Source: Schlegelella_A sp036263655
GTDB lineage: Bacteria > Pseudomonadota > Gammaproteobacteria > Burkholderiales > Burkholderiaceae_C
NCBI GenBank assembly: GCA_036263655.1
Contig: DATAGP010000051.1
Span: 25,205-89,204, forward strand
Length of the DNA stretch: 64,000 bases
Direction of reading: 5' to 3'
This document shows, one piece after another, positions 24,378-32,215 of this stretch (the stretch's first letter is position 1; each line of letters opens with the position of its first letter). Below the pieces are notes generated by a model, which saw only the letters and a program-made list of their open reading frames with translations, had not been told where the DNA came from and searched no databases. A program made the position numbers and the translations under genes.

Positions 24378-25622
24378 TCAGACGCGCTTGAAGACGAGCG
24401 TGCCGTTCGTGCCGCCGAAGCCGAAGTTGTTCTTCACCGCATGCTCGATCGTCATCTCCCGCGCCGTGTTGGCGCAGTAGTCGAGATCGCACTCCGGATC
24501 CTGATTGAAGATGTTGATCGTCGGCGGCGAGACCTGGTCGCGGAGGGCCAGCACGGTGAACACCGATTCGATGCCGCCGGCGCCGCCGAGCAGGTGACCG
24601 GTCATGGACTTCGTGGAGTTGACGACCAGCTTGCGCGCGTGGTCGCCGAACGCGAGCTTGATCGCGTTGGTCTCGTTGACGTCGCCGAGCGGCGTCGAGG
24701 TGCCGTGCGCGTTCAGGTATTGGACTTCGTCGCCGTTGACTCCGGCGGAGCGCAGCGCAGCCAGCATCGATCGCTTCGGGCCCTCGACGTTGGGGGCCGT
24801 CATGTGGAAGGCATCGGCCCCCATGCCGAAGCCGACGAGCTCGGCGTAGATCTTGGCGCCGCGCCGACGCGCATGCTCGTACTCCTCGAGGACCAGGACG
24901 CCGGCGCCTTCGCCGAGGACGAAGCCGTCGCGGTCCTTGTCCCACGGCCGCGAAGCCGTGGCGGGGTCGTCGTTGCGCGTCGACAGGGCGCGCGCCGCGG
25001 CGAAGCCGCCGACGCCGAGCGGCGACACCGTCGCCTCGGCGCCGCCGGCGATCATCACCTCGGCATCGCCCTGCTCGATCATGCGTCCGGCCATGCCGAT
25101 CGAGTGCAAGCCCGTGGTGCAGGCGGTCACGACGGCCAGGTTCGGCCCCTGGAAGCCGAACATGATGGAGACGTGACCGGAGATCATGTTGATGATCGAC
25201 GCGGGCACGAAGAACGGCGTGATCCTGCGCGGGCCGCGACTGGTCAGTTCGGCGTGGGTGGACTCGATCAGCGGCAGGCCGCCGATCCCGGAGCTCACCA
25301 GGCAGCCGATGCGCGTCGCTTCTTCCTCGTCGAGCGCGTCGTTGGTTTGCAGGCCGGCATCGCGGATCGCCTGGATCGAGGCGGCGAGGCCGTAGTGGAT
25401 GAACGCGTCCATGTGGCGCGCTTCCTTGGCCGGGAAGTAGTCGTCGACCTTGAAGTCCTTGACCTCGCCGGCGAAGCGGCAGGAGAAGCCGGAAGCATCG
25501 AAGCGGGTGATGTCGGCGATGCCGGACCGACCGGCGAGCAGGTTCTGCCAGCCTTCGGCGACGCTGTTGCCGACCGGGCTGATCAGGCCGAGCCCGGTGA
25601 CGACGACGCGTCGGGATCTCAT
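24378..25622 (-). CDS. fabF: Beta-ketoacyl-ACP synthase II FabF
   Basis: Condensing enzyme for chain elongation in type II fatty-acid synthesis. The 414 residues carry the catalytic triad Cys168 (VTACTTG), His of NAHGTSTPLGD and His of TGHLLGGAGG, plus the C-terminal NNFGFGGTNGTLVF. The length is normal. It follows acpP by 31 bases on the minus strand, the standard acpP-fabF order. Confidence 0.97.
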   Translation of the reverse strand: MRSRRVVVTGLGLISPVGNSVAEGWQNLLAGRSGIADITRFDASGFSCRFAGEVKDFKVDDYFPAKEARHMDAFIHYGLAASIQAIRDAGLQTNDALDEEEATRIGCLVSSGIGGLPLIESTHAELTSRGPRRITPFFVPASIINMISGHVSIMFGFQGPNLAVVTACTTGLHSIGMAGRMIEQGDAEVMIAGGAEATVSPLGVGGFAAARALSTRNDDPATASRPWDKDRDGFVLGEGAGVLVLEEYEHARRRGAKIYAELVGFGMGADAFHMTAPNVEGPKRSMLAALRSAGVNGDEVQYLNAHGTSTPLGDVNETNAIKLAFGDHARKLVVNSTKSMTGHLLGGAGGIESVFTVLALRDQVSPPTINIFNQDPECDLDYCANTAREMTIEHAVKNNFGFGGTNGTLVFKRV

Positions 25623-25653
25623 CGAGCGCGAAGCATGAGCGACGGCAGCCTGC

Positions 25654-25896
25654 TCAAGCGGCTTTCTGGTTCTTCTGGGCGTAGTCGATCGCGAGCTGGA
25701 CCGTCGTGATCTTCTCCGCCTCTTCGTCCGGAATCTCGATCCCGAACTCGTCCTCGAGCGCCATCACGAGTTCGACCGTGTCGAGCGAGTCGGCGCCCAG
25801 GTCGGCAACGAACGCCTTCTCGTTCGTCACATCGGCCTCGGGAACACCGAGCTGCTCGGCAATGATCTTCTTGACTCGTGCTTCTATGTCGCTCAT
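25654..25896 (-). CDS. acpP: Acyl carrier protein
   Basis: The 80-residue carrier that shuttles acyl chains in fatty-acid synthesis. The phosphopantetheine attachment Ser37 is in the motif GADSLDTVELVM, with the family start MSDIEARVKKIIAEQLG and the acidic helix. A strong GGAGGAG Shine-Dalgarno precedes the ATG. It is the substrate of AcpS encoded at 12656-13057. Confidence 0.98.
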   Translation of the reverse strand: MSDIEARVKKIIAEQLGVPEADVTNEKAFVADLGADSLDTVELVMALEDEFGIEIPDEEAEKITTVQLAIDYAQKNQKAA

Positions 25897-25931
25897 GACT
25901 CCTCCAGGAGTGTGTGAAAAAGTAGACAGTT

Positions 25932-25937
25932 ATTCTA
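25932..25937 (-). promoter_or_regulatory. Predicted -10 element upstream of acpP
   Basis: Minus strand TAGAAT lies 35 bases upstream of the acpP ATG in the only sizeable gap (114 bases) of the fab cluster. No good -35 is seen. A separate acpP promoter is usual because ACP is needed in large amounts. Confidence 0.45.
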
Positions 25938-26010
25938 AGGTGCGGCGTCTGCGCGGCCGCCTTCCCGCGCGGCCGACGCTCCCAGCAAGAACCGCGCCGA
26001 TGCCGGCCCT

Positions 26011-26763
26011 TCAGCTCATCAGCATGCCGCCGTTCACGTGCAGCTCGGTGCCCGTGATGTAGGCCGCTTCCGGCGACGCCAGGAACGCCACCGCGTGCGC
26101 GACTTCCGAGGCCTGGCCGAGCCGGCCGAGCGGGATCTGGGCCAGCAGCGCCGTGGCCTGCGCCTCGGCAAGCCCCTTGGTCATGTCGGTCTCGATGAAG
26201 CCGGGCGCCACGCAGTTCACCGTGATGCCGCGGCTGCCGAGCTCGCGCGCGAGCGAACGGGTCATGCCCGCCACTCCGGCCTTGGCCGCCGCATAGTTCG
26301 CCTGGCCGGGGTTGCCGCTCGCTCCGACCACCGACGTGATGTTGACGATGCGGCCGTAGCGCTGCTTCATCATCGGCCGGATCGCCGCCCGGCTGGCGCG
26401 GAAGACGGCGGTGAGGTTGGTCGCGAGGACCGCGTGCCAGTCGTCGTCCTTCATGCGCATCGAGAGCATGTCGCGGGTGATGCCGGCGTTGTTGACGAGG
26501 ACGTGCAAGCCGCCGCACTCGCGGACCACGGCATCGACGGCGGCGTTGACGGCGTCGCCATCGGTCACGTCGAGGACGATCCCTCGCCCGCCCGGGTGCG
26601 CGGCCAGCGCTTCGCCGACCGCCGCCGCGCCCGCTTCCGTCGTGGCAGTGCCGAAGACGCGAAAGCCCTTCTGACCCAGAAGGACGGCGATGGCCCGGCC
26701 GATGCCGCGCGACGCGCCGGTGACCAGCGCCACCTGGCCCGAACGGTTCGTGGCCTCGCTCAC
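26011..26763 (-). CDS. fabG: 3-oxoacyl-ACP reductase FabG
   Basis: NADPH-dependent reduction of beta-ketoacyl-ACP. The 250-residue classical SDR has TGASRGIGRA at 15-24, NNAGITRD near 91, and the catalytic Ser144, Tyr157 and Lys161 (YAAAK). The C-terminus YITGTELHVNGGMLMS is typical of FabG. The GTG at 26763 is chosen because it overlaps the fabD stop (GTGA); the upstream frame inside fabD is spurious. Confidence 0.96.
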   Translation of the reverse strand: MSEATNRSGQVALVTGASRGIGRAIAVLLGQKGFRVFGTATTEAGAAAVGEALAAHPGGRGIVLDVTDGDAVNAAVDAVVRECGGLHVLVNNAGITRDMLSMRMKDDDWHAVLATNLTAVFRASRAAIRPMMKQRYGRIVNITSVVGASGNPGQANYAAAKAGVAGMTRSLARELGSRGITVNCVAPGFIETDMTKGLAEAQATALLAQIPLGRLGQASEVAHAVAFLASPEAAYITGTELHVNGGMLMS

Positions 26764-27698
26764 TGCAGCAGCGCCCTGGCGTCGTTCAGGGAGGCGGGGT
26801 CGAAGACCGCGGCCGAGACGGCGTCGGGCTCGATCCGCTTGACCATGCCGGCGAGGACACGGCCCGGGCCGCACTCGAAGATGTGGAAGATGCCGCGGGC
26901 GCGGATCGCCTGCACGGTCTCCGACCAGCGGACGGCCCCGAAGGCCTGGGCGTAGAGCGCGTTGCGGATCTGCGCCGGCTCGGTTTCGCTGCGCACGTCG
27001 ACGTTGTCGATCACCGGGATGTACGGTGCGTCGATGGGGGTTGCCGCCAAGCGCTCGCGCAGCCGCTCGGCAGCGGGCTTCATCAGCGCCGAATGGAAGG
27101 GAGCGGAGACCGGCAACGGCAGCGTGCGCTTGGCCCCGGCCGCCTTCAGCAGCTCGCAGGCCTTCGCGACCCCGGCGGCCGTGCCGGCGATGACGGTCTG
27201 CTTCGGGTCGTTGTAGTTGGCCGCCTGGACGATCTCGCCGCTCTCCCGTGCCGCCTGGGCACAGCCGGCAGCCACGGCCGCGGCATCGAGGCCGAGGATC
27301 GCCGCCATGGCACCGCTGCCGACCGGCACCGCCTCCTGCATGGCCTGGGCGCGGAAGCGCACGAGCGGCAGCGCATCGGCGAAGGCGATCGACCCGGCCG
27401 CGACCAGCGCCGTGTATTCGCCGAGCGAATGCCCGGCCACCACCGAAGGTGCCGTCTGCGTCTCGGCCAGCCAGGCGCGATAGCAGGCCACGCCGGCCGT
27501 CAGCATCACCGGCTGGGTGTTGGTCGTGAGATCGAGGGCGTCCTTCGGCCCTTCGCGAATCAGTCGGCCGATGTCTTCGCCGAGCGCGGCCGATGCTTCT
27601 TCGAGCGTCTGGCGGACGGCCGGATGGTCGCCCCAGCCGTCGAGCATGCCGACCGACTGCGAGCCCTGGCCGGGAAAGACGAAGGCAAATGGTTTCAT
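26760..27698 (-). CDS. fabD: Malonyl-CoA:ACP transacylase FabD
   Basis: Loads malonyl groups onto ACP. The 312 residues include the start FVFPGQGSQSVGML, the nucleophile Ser91 in GHSLGEY and a C-terminal His in PFHSALM, plus the family motif ALGDKQT-like NDPKQTVIAG. It lies between fabH (25 bases) and fabG (4-base overlap). Confidence 0.97.
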   Translation of the reverse strand: MKPFAFVFPGQGSQSVGMLDGWGDHPAVRQTLEEASAALGEDIGRLIREGPKDALDLTTNTQPVMLTAGVACYRAWLAETQTAPSVVAGHSLGEYTALVAAGSIAFADALPLVRFRAQAMQEAVPVGSGAMAAILGLDAAAVAAGCAQAARESGEIVQAANYNDPKQTVIAGTAAGVAKACELLKAAGAKRTLPLPVSAPFHSALMKPAAERLRERLAATPIDAPYIPVIDNVDVRSETEPAQIRNALYAQAFGAVRWSETVQAIRARGIFHIFECGPGRVLAGMVKRIEPDAVSAAVFDPASLNDARALLQ

Positions 27699-27723
27699 GA
27701 GAAGCGCATGGGTGCCGAGCGGA

Positions 27724-28710
27724 TCAGAAGTCGAGCAGCACGGCGCCCCAGGTGAAGCCGCCGCCCACGCCTTCGAGCATGACGGTATCGCCGCGCCGGA
27801 TATTGCCGGCGCGGACCGACTCGTCGAGCGCGAGCGGGATCGACGCCGCCGAGGTGTTGCCGTGCCGGTCGACGGTGGCGATCAGTCGTTCCGGCGGCAG
27901 CTTCAGCTTGCGGGCGGTGCTCTGCATGATGCGGATGTTGGCCTGGTGCGGGATCAGCCAGTCGATGTCGTCGGCGCGGCGGCGAGCCTTCTCGAGCACC
28001 GATCGCGCGACTTCCTCGAGCACGTTGACGGCGAGCTTGAACACCGCCTGCCCGTCCATCTTGAGCAGCGGGTCGCCGAGCACGTGGCCGCCCGACACGT
28101 GTCCCGGCACGCACAGGATGCCGACGTGGCGACCGTCGGCATGGAGCTCGCACGCGAGGACGCCCGGCTCGTCGCTCGCCTCCAGCACCACGGCCCCGGC
28201 GCCGTCGCCGAACAGCACGCAGGTGGTCCGGTCGCTGAAATCGAGGATGCGCGAGAAGACCTCCGAGCCGATCACCAGGGCCTTGCGCGCGAGGCCGGTC
28301 CGGACGATCGAGTCGGCGACCGCCAGGGCGTAGACGAAACCGGAGCAGACCGCCTGCACGTCGAAGGCGGCGCAGCCGGCAATGCCCAGCTTCTGCTGGA
28401 CGATGCAGGCGGCCGACGGGAACACCATGTCGGGCGTCGACGTCGCCACGATGAGGAGGTCGACGGAACCCGCGTCGCAGTCGGCGGCTTCGAGTGCACG
28501 CCGGGCCGCTTCGACCGCGAGGTCGCTGCAGGCGAGCTCCGCGGCAGCGAAGTGGCGAAAGCGGATGCCGGTGCGCTCGACGATCCACTCGTCGGAGGTT
28601 TCGATGCCCTCGCGCGCCAGTCGCTCGGCGAGCTGCGCATTGCTCACCGCCGCGCCGGGGAGGAAGCTGCCGGTGCCGGTGATGCGCGAGTGCGGAGACA
28701 CGGTGGTCAT
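27724..28710 (-). CDS. fabH: Beta-ketoacyl-ACP synthase III FabH
   Basis: Initiates fatty-acid synthesis by condensing acetyl-CoA with malonyl-ACP. The 328 residues contain Cys122 (AVCSGFVYAL), the His of PHQANIRI and the Asn of GNTSAAS, and the CoA-site motif ERTGIRFRHFA. The ATG overlaps the plsX stop (ATGA); a longer upstream frame within plsX is rejected. Confidence 0.97.
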   Translation of the reverse strand: MTTVSPHSRITGTGSFLPGAAVSNAQLAERLAREGIETSDEWIVERTGIRFRHFAAAELACSDLAVEAARRALEAADCDAGSVDLLIVATSTPDMVFPSAACIVQQKLGIAGCAAFDVQAVCSGFVYALAVADSIVRTGLARKALVIGSEVFSRILDFSDRTTCVLFGDGAGAVVLEASDEPGVLACELHADGRHVGILCVPGHVSGGHVLGDPLLKMDGQAVFKLAVNVLEEVARSVLEKARRRADDIDWLIPHQANIRIMQSTARKLKLPPERLIATVDRHGNTSAASIPLALDESVRAGNIRRGDTVMLEGVGGGFTWGAVLLDF

Positions 28711-29813
28711 GCGTGCAGCGAGCCTACCGCGGGCGCCGGGCTCTCGGCGCGCATCGGCGCCACGTCCTTCGGCATGGCCGCGAGCGTCGCCTGGATCCGG
28801 TGCTGGACGCGGTCGAGCAGGCCGTTGCGGGCCGCGTCGTAGGCCCGGTTCAGAGCCTGCTCGAAGGCGAACGCATCGGCCGCGCCGTGGCTCTTGAAGA
28901 CGAGGCCGCGCAGGCCGAGCAAGGCGGCGCCGTTGTAGCGCCGATGATCGACCCGCTTCTTGAACCGGTTCAGCACCGGCAGCGCAGCGAGAGCCGCCAG
29001 CTGCGTCAAGGCGCTGCGCCTGAATTCCTGCTTGATGAAGCTGGTCAGCATCGAGGCCAGCCCCTCCGCCGTCTTCAGCATCACGTTGCCGACGAAGCCG
29101 TCGCAGACGACGATGTCGGTCGTGCCCTTGAAGATGTCGGTCGCCTCGACGTTGCCGTGGAAATTGACGACGCCGGCCGCCGCCGCGGCGCGGAGCAGCT
29201 CGCCGGCTTCCTTGACCGCCTCGCCGCCCTTGATCTCTTCCTCGCCGATGTTGAGGAGGCCGACGGTGGGCTCCGCCTTCCCTCCGACGGCGCCGACCAG
29301 GGCGCTGCCCATGACAGCGAACTGCAGCAGGTGCTCGGCCGTGCAGTCGACGTTGGCGCCGAGGTCGAGCACGGTGGTGAAGGCGTCGCGCTCGTTCGGC
29401 ATGACGGTGGCGATCGCCGGGCGATCGATGCCCTCGATGGTCTTCAGCACGTAGCGCGAGACGGCCATCAGCGCGCCCGTGTTGCCTGCCGAGACGCACG
29501 CCTGCGCGATCGAGGGTCGATCCTCCTGCGGCTTGACCTGGCTCACGGCGACGCGGAGCGACGAGTTCTTCTTCCGTCGCAGCGCCGTCTCGATCGAGTC
29601 GGTCATCTCGATGACCTCGCTCGCCTCGACGAGCGTGCAGCGGGGCCAGCTCTTCGCGGCAGCGAGCGCCTCGGCGCGCCCGATCAGGACGAGCTCGGCA
29701 TCCGGGTGGGCGGCCAGGAAGGCACGGCAGGCCGGCAAGGTCACGGAGGGGCCGTGATCGCCGCCCATGCAATCGACGGCAAGACGGATCGTGGAGCCGG
29801 AGTCTGCCGCCAT
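28707..29813 (-). CDS. plsX: Phosphate acyltransferase PlsX
   Basis: Makes acyl-phosphate from acyl-ACP for the PlsY route of phospholipid synthesis. The family start DCMGGDHGP is followed by VLDLGANVDC, FVGNVMLKTAEG and a C-terminal helical part. About 368 residues from the ATG at 29813; an in-frame GTG at 29828 would add five. Neither has a good Shine-Dalgarno. It lies in the rpmF-plsX-fabH order found across proteobacteria. Confidence 0.95.
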   Translation of the reverse strand: MAADSGSTIRLAVDCMGGDHGPSVTLPACRAFLAAHPDAELVLIGRAEALAAAKSWPRCTLVEASEVIEMTDSIETALRRKKNSSLRVAVSQVKPQEDRPSIAQACVSAGNTGALMAVSRYVLKTIEGIDRPAIATVMPNERDAFTTVLDLGANVDCTAEHLLQFAVMGSALVGAVGGKAEPTVGLLNIGEEEIKGGEAVKEAGELLRAAAAAGVVNFHGNVEATDIFKGTTDIVVCDGFVGNVMLKTAEGLASMLTSFIKQEFRRSALTQLAALAALPVLNRFKKRVDHRRYNGAALLGLRGLVFKSHGAADAFAFEQALNRAYDAARNGLLDRVQHRIQATLAAMPKDVAPMRAESPAPAVGSLHA

Positions 29814-29871
29814 GGACGAGCGCGTCACGGGCGAAACCGGAGCGCCAGCCCGGCTCGCTCGCCGGTTCCGA

Positions 29872-30054
29872 TCAGGCGTCGGCCTTGGTCTTCAGCACCT
29901 TGCGCCCGCGGTAGTAGCCGGTCGGGCTGAGGTGATGGCGGAGATGGGTTTCGCCGGTGGTCGGCTCGATCGCGATACCGGGCTTGGCGAGTGCGTTGTG
30001 CGCACGGTGCATGCCGCGCTTGGAAGGCGACTTCTTGTTCTGTTGAACAGCCAT
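29872..30054 (-). CDS. rpmF: 50S ribosomal protein L32
   Basis: A 60-residue ribosomal protein beginning MAVQQNKKSPSKRGMHRAHN, the unmistakable L32 start, and ending in YYRGRKVLKTK. It lacks the zinc-finger cysteines found in some L32 paralogues, as is usual for proteobacteria. A GAGGAG Shine-Dalgarno lies seven bases upstream of the ATG at 30054. It follows yceD and precedes plsX. Confidence 0.98.
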   Translation of the reverse strand: MAVQQNKKSPSKRGMHRAHNALAKPGIAIEPTTGETHLRHHLSPTGYYRGRKVLKTKADA

Positions 30055-30133
30055 GGGGTTCTCCTCTGGCCCGCTGTCCGCGGGCGGCGCGACGAGGCGC
30101 GGCAAACGCCGAATCGATCGCGAAAAGCCGATG

Positions 30134-30139
30134 ATTGTA
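30134..30139 (-). promoter_or_regulatory. Predicted extended -10 promoter of rpmF
   Basis: Minus strand TGCTACAAT contains a TACAAT -10 with the TG extension at the correct position; no strong -35 is seen. It lies in the 126-base gap between yceD and rpmF, about 80 bases before the rpmF ATG. Confidence 0.55.
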
Positions 30140-30180
30140 GCAGCGCCCTCCCCTCCGGCCGCACGTCCGGAGCGGCCGCG

Positions 30181-30735
30181 TCAAGGGGGCTTGCCGGCCT
30201 TCAGCGACGCCAGCGCGGCGAACGGGTGATCGCCGGGTTCCGCCTCGGTGCCGTCGTCTTCGAACACCAGCGACACGGGCACGGGGCAGACGTCGTGTCG
30301 GGGCACGATCGGCAGGGCCAGCAGAAGCTCGTCCTCGACAAGCCCGTGCAGGTCGAACGACGGGATGAGGGCCAGGACGTCGTCCTCGCTGTCCTCGTCG
30401 AGCGCCGCCGCCTCGTCTTCGCCGGGAACGAAGAAGAAGCGACGCTCGACGTGGAGCGGCACGGCCATCGCCTGCAGGCAGCGCTGGCACTCAAGGCGCA
30501 CCAGGGCGCGGGCATCCAGTCGAACGGCGGCCTGTACCCCGGCCCCGGCGAGCGCGGCACGCTCTCCGGTGGCGCGGAAACTCACCGGCGCGGTGGGCGC
30601 GGCATCGCCGGGCGGCATGGCGTGAACCAGGCGGGCGAATCCTTCCAGCGGCCATTCGCCCTCGATCTCGGCGCCTGTCGCGGCCAGTCGCGCAACGTCG
30701 AGCTTGCGTGGATCCGGCGGGCGGGCAACCGACAT
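30181..30735 (-). CDS. yceD: YceD/DUF177 protein
   Basis: A 184-residue protein of the YceD (DUF177) family, recognised by VRLECQRCLQAMAVPLHVERRF with its CxxC, and by the acidic stretch DEDSEDDVLALIPSFDLHGLVEDELLLALPI followed by PRHDVC. YceD is almost always encoded directly upstream of rpmF, and a role in 23S rRNA or 50S biogenesis has been proposed. A -10-like TACACT ends 7 bases before the ATG, which could make this mRNA leaderless. Confidence 0.92.
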   Translation of the reverse strand: MSVARPPDPRKLDVARLAATGAEIEGEWPLEGFARLVHAMPPGDAAPTAPVSFRATGERAALAGAGVQAAVRLDARALVRLECQRCLQAMAVPLHVERRFFFVPGEDEAAALDEDSEDDVLALIPSFDLHGLVEDELLLALPIVPRHDVCPVPVSLVFEDDGTEAEPGDHPFAALASLKAGKPP

Positions 30736-30742
30736 GCGGATC

Positions 30743-30748
30743 AGTGTA
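30743..30748 (-). promoter_or_regulatory. Predicted -10 element of yceD
   Basis: Minus strand TACACT with seven bases between it and the yceD ATG. The usual start point would coincide with the A of the ATG. No good -35 is seen. It lies in the 53-base yceD/maf divergent gap. Confidence 0.35.
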
Positions 30749-30788
30749 GGCCGGCTCGAATGCGTTCGCCGCGATGGGAAAATGGCCC

Positions 30789-31394
30789 ATGCCGCAGCGC
30801 CGCATCGTCCTCGCGTCGACCTCCCCCTATCGGCGCGAGCTCCTCGCTCGTCTCGGCCTGCCGTTCGAGGTCGAGGCGCCGGAGGTCGACGAGACGCCCA
30901 GGCCCGCGGAGCGTCCGCTCGAGCTGGCGAGGCGCCTGGCCCTGGCCAAGGCGGAGGCCGTTGCCGGGCGGGACCGCGAAGCCGTCGTCATCGGCTCGGA
31001 CCAGGTCGCCGACCTCGACGGCACCGGCATCGGCAAGCCCGGCGACCACGCCCGGGCCACCGCGCAGCTGCGGTCGATGCGCGGACGGACCGTGCTCTTT
31101 CATACGGCCGTCGCCGTCGTCTGCCGGGGCAGCGCGTTCAGCGGCCTGGAGCTGGCCTCGGTGTCAGTCCGGTTTCGCGACCTGAGCGACGCCGAGATCG
31201 AGCGCTACCTCCGTGCCGAGCGCCCGTACGACTGCGCCGGCAGCGCCAAGGCCGAGACCCTGGGCATCGCCCTCCTCGACGCCATCCACTCCGACGATCC
31301 CACGGCCCTGATCGGCCTGCCGCTGATCCGCACCTGCGCGCTCCTGCGCCGCGCCGGCATCGATCCGCTGCTGGCGAGCGAAGGCGCCGCATGA
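30789..31394 (+). CDS. maf: Maf-family nucleotide pyrophosphatase
   Basis: House-cleaning enzyme hydrolysing non-canonical nucleoside triphosphates. The family start ASTSPYRRELLARLGLPFEV is followed by VDETPRP, VIGSDQVADLDG and the C-terminal AGSAKAETLGIALLDAI. The motif pattern is closer to the YceF type than to the dTTP/UTP type. Of two in-frame ATGs (30774 and 30789) the second gives the usual N-terminus. Divergent from yceD; the stop overlaps the next gene (ATGA). Confidence 0.93.
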   Translation: MPQRRIVLASTSPYRRELLARLGLPFEVEAPEVDETPRPAERPLELARRLALAKAEAVAGRDREAVVIGSDQVADLDGTGIGKPGDHARATAQLRSMRGRTVLFHTAVAVVCRGSAFSGLELASVSVRFRDLSDAEIERYLRAERPYDCAGSAKAETLGIALLDAIHSDDPTALIGLPLIRTCALLRRAGIDPLLASEGAA

Positions 31395-32167
31395 CGGCGC
31401 CGGCCGGCGTCCTCTACCTGGTTCCGAACACGCTCGACTTCGGCATCGCCGGCACGCCCGCCGACCTGCGCGAGCTGCTGCCGGGCAGCGCGATCCGCAT
31501 CGCCGCAGGGCTCGGCCACTGGATCTGCGAAAACGCGAAGACGACACGCGCCTTCCTGAAGCGGGTCGATGCCGTCGTGCCGCTGCACCGGCCCTTGCAG
31601 GAGATCTCCATCCGCGAGCTGGCGCGCCCCGCCAAGGGCCGTCCGCCGGCCGAGGTGGAACGCGCCGCAGCGGCAGCGGACCTCCTCGAACCCATCCGAG
31701 CCGGAGCCGACATGGGCCTGCTCTCCGAGGCCGGGCTCCCCGGCCTGGCCGATCCCGGAGCGGTGGTCGTCGAGGCGGCACACCGCGCGGCGATCCGCGT
31801 CGTCGCCCTGCCGGGCGCCAGCTCGATCGCACTGGCCGTGTCCGCGAGCGGGCTCAACGGCCAGAGCTTTGCCTTCATCGGCTACCTTCCCGTCGAGGCG
31901 GTCGCGCGGGCGGCGCGCATCCGCGAGCTCGAGGCGCTGTCCCGACGCGAGCGGCAGACGCAGGTGGTGATCGAGACGCCCTACCGCAACCAGGCGCTGC
32001 TCGATGCGCTCGTGGCGCACCTGCAGCCGGGAACGTCGCTGTCGGTGAGCGTCGGGCTGACCACCGCCGCCGAGCTCACCCGCAGCCAGTCGGTGTCGGG
32101 CTGGCGCTCGAGACCTTCGCGCCTGCCGGCCGACGTGCCGGCCGTGTTCTCGATCCTGGCCCGCTGA
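31391..32167 (+). CDS. SAM-dependent methyltransferase, tetrapyrrole-methylase family
   Basis: A 258-residue protein with the tetrapyrrole (corrin/porphyrin) methylase fold. It starts with LYLVPNTLDFGIAGT and contains MGLLSEAGLPGLADPGAVVV and VVALPGASSIALAVSASGLNGQSF, resembling the RsmI (16S rRNA 2'-O-methyltransferase) branch. It is shorter than RsmI and lacks its C-terminal domain, so its target is uncertain. Coupled to maf by ATGA, an arrangement common in Burkholderiales. Confidence 0.85.
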   Translation: MTAPAGVLYLVPNTLDFGIAGTPADLRELLPGSAIRIAAGLGHWICENAKTTRAFLKRVDAVVPLHRPLQEISIRELARPAKGRPPAEVERAAAAADLLEPIRAGADMGLLSEAGLPGLADPGAVVVEAAHRAAIRVVALPGASSIALAVSASGLNGQSFAFIGYLPVEAVARAARIRELEALSRRERQTQVVIETPYRNQALLDALVAHLQPGTSLSVSVGLTTAAELTRSQSVSGWRSRPSRLPADVPAVFSILAR

Positions 32168-32215
32168 CCGGGTGCGGCGTTCCCGCTCCGGCTTTCGCGC
32201 CCCAGACGCTGCCGC

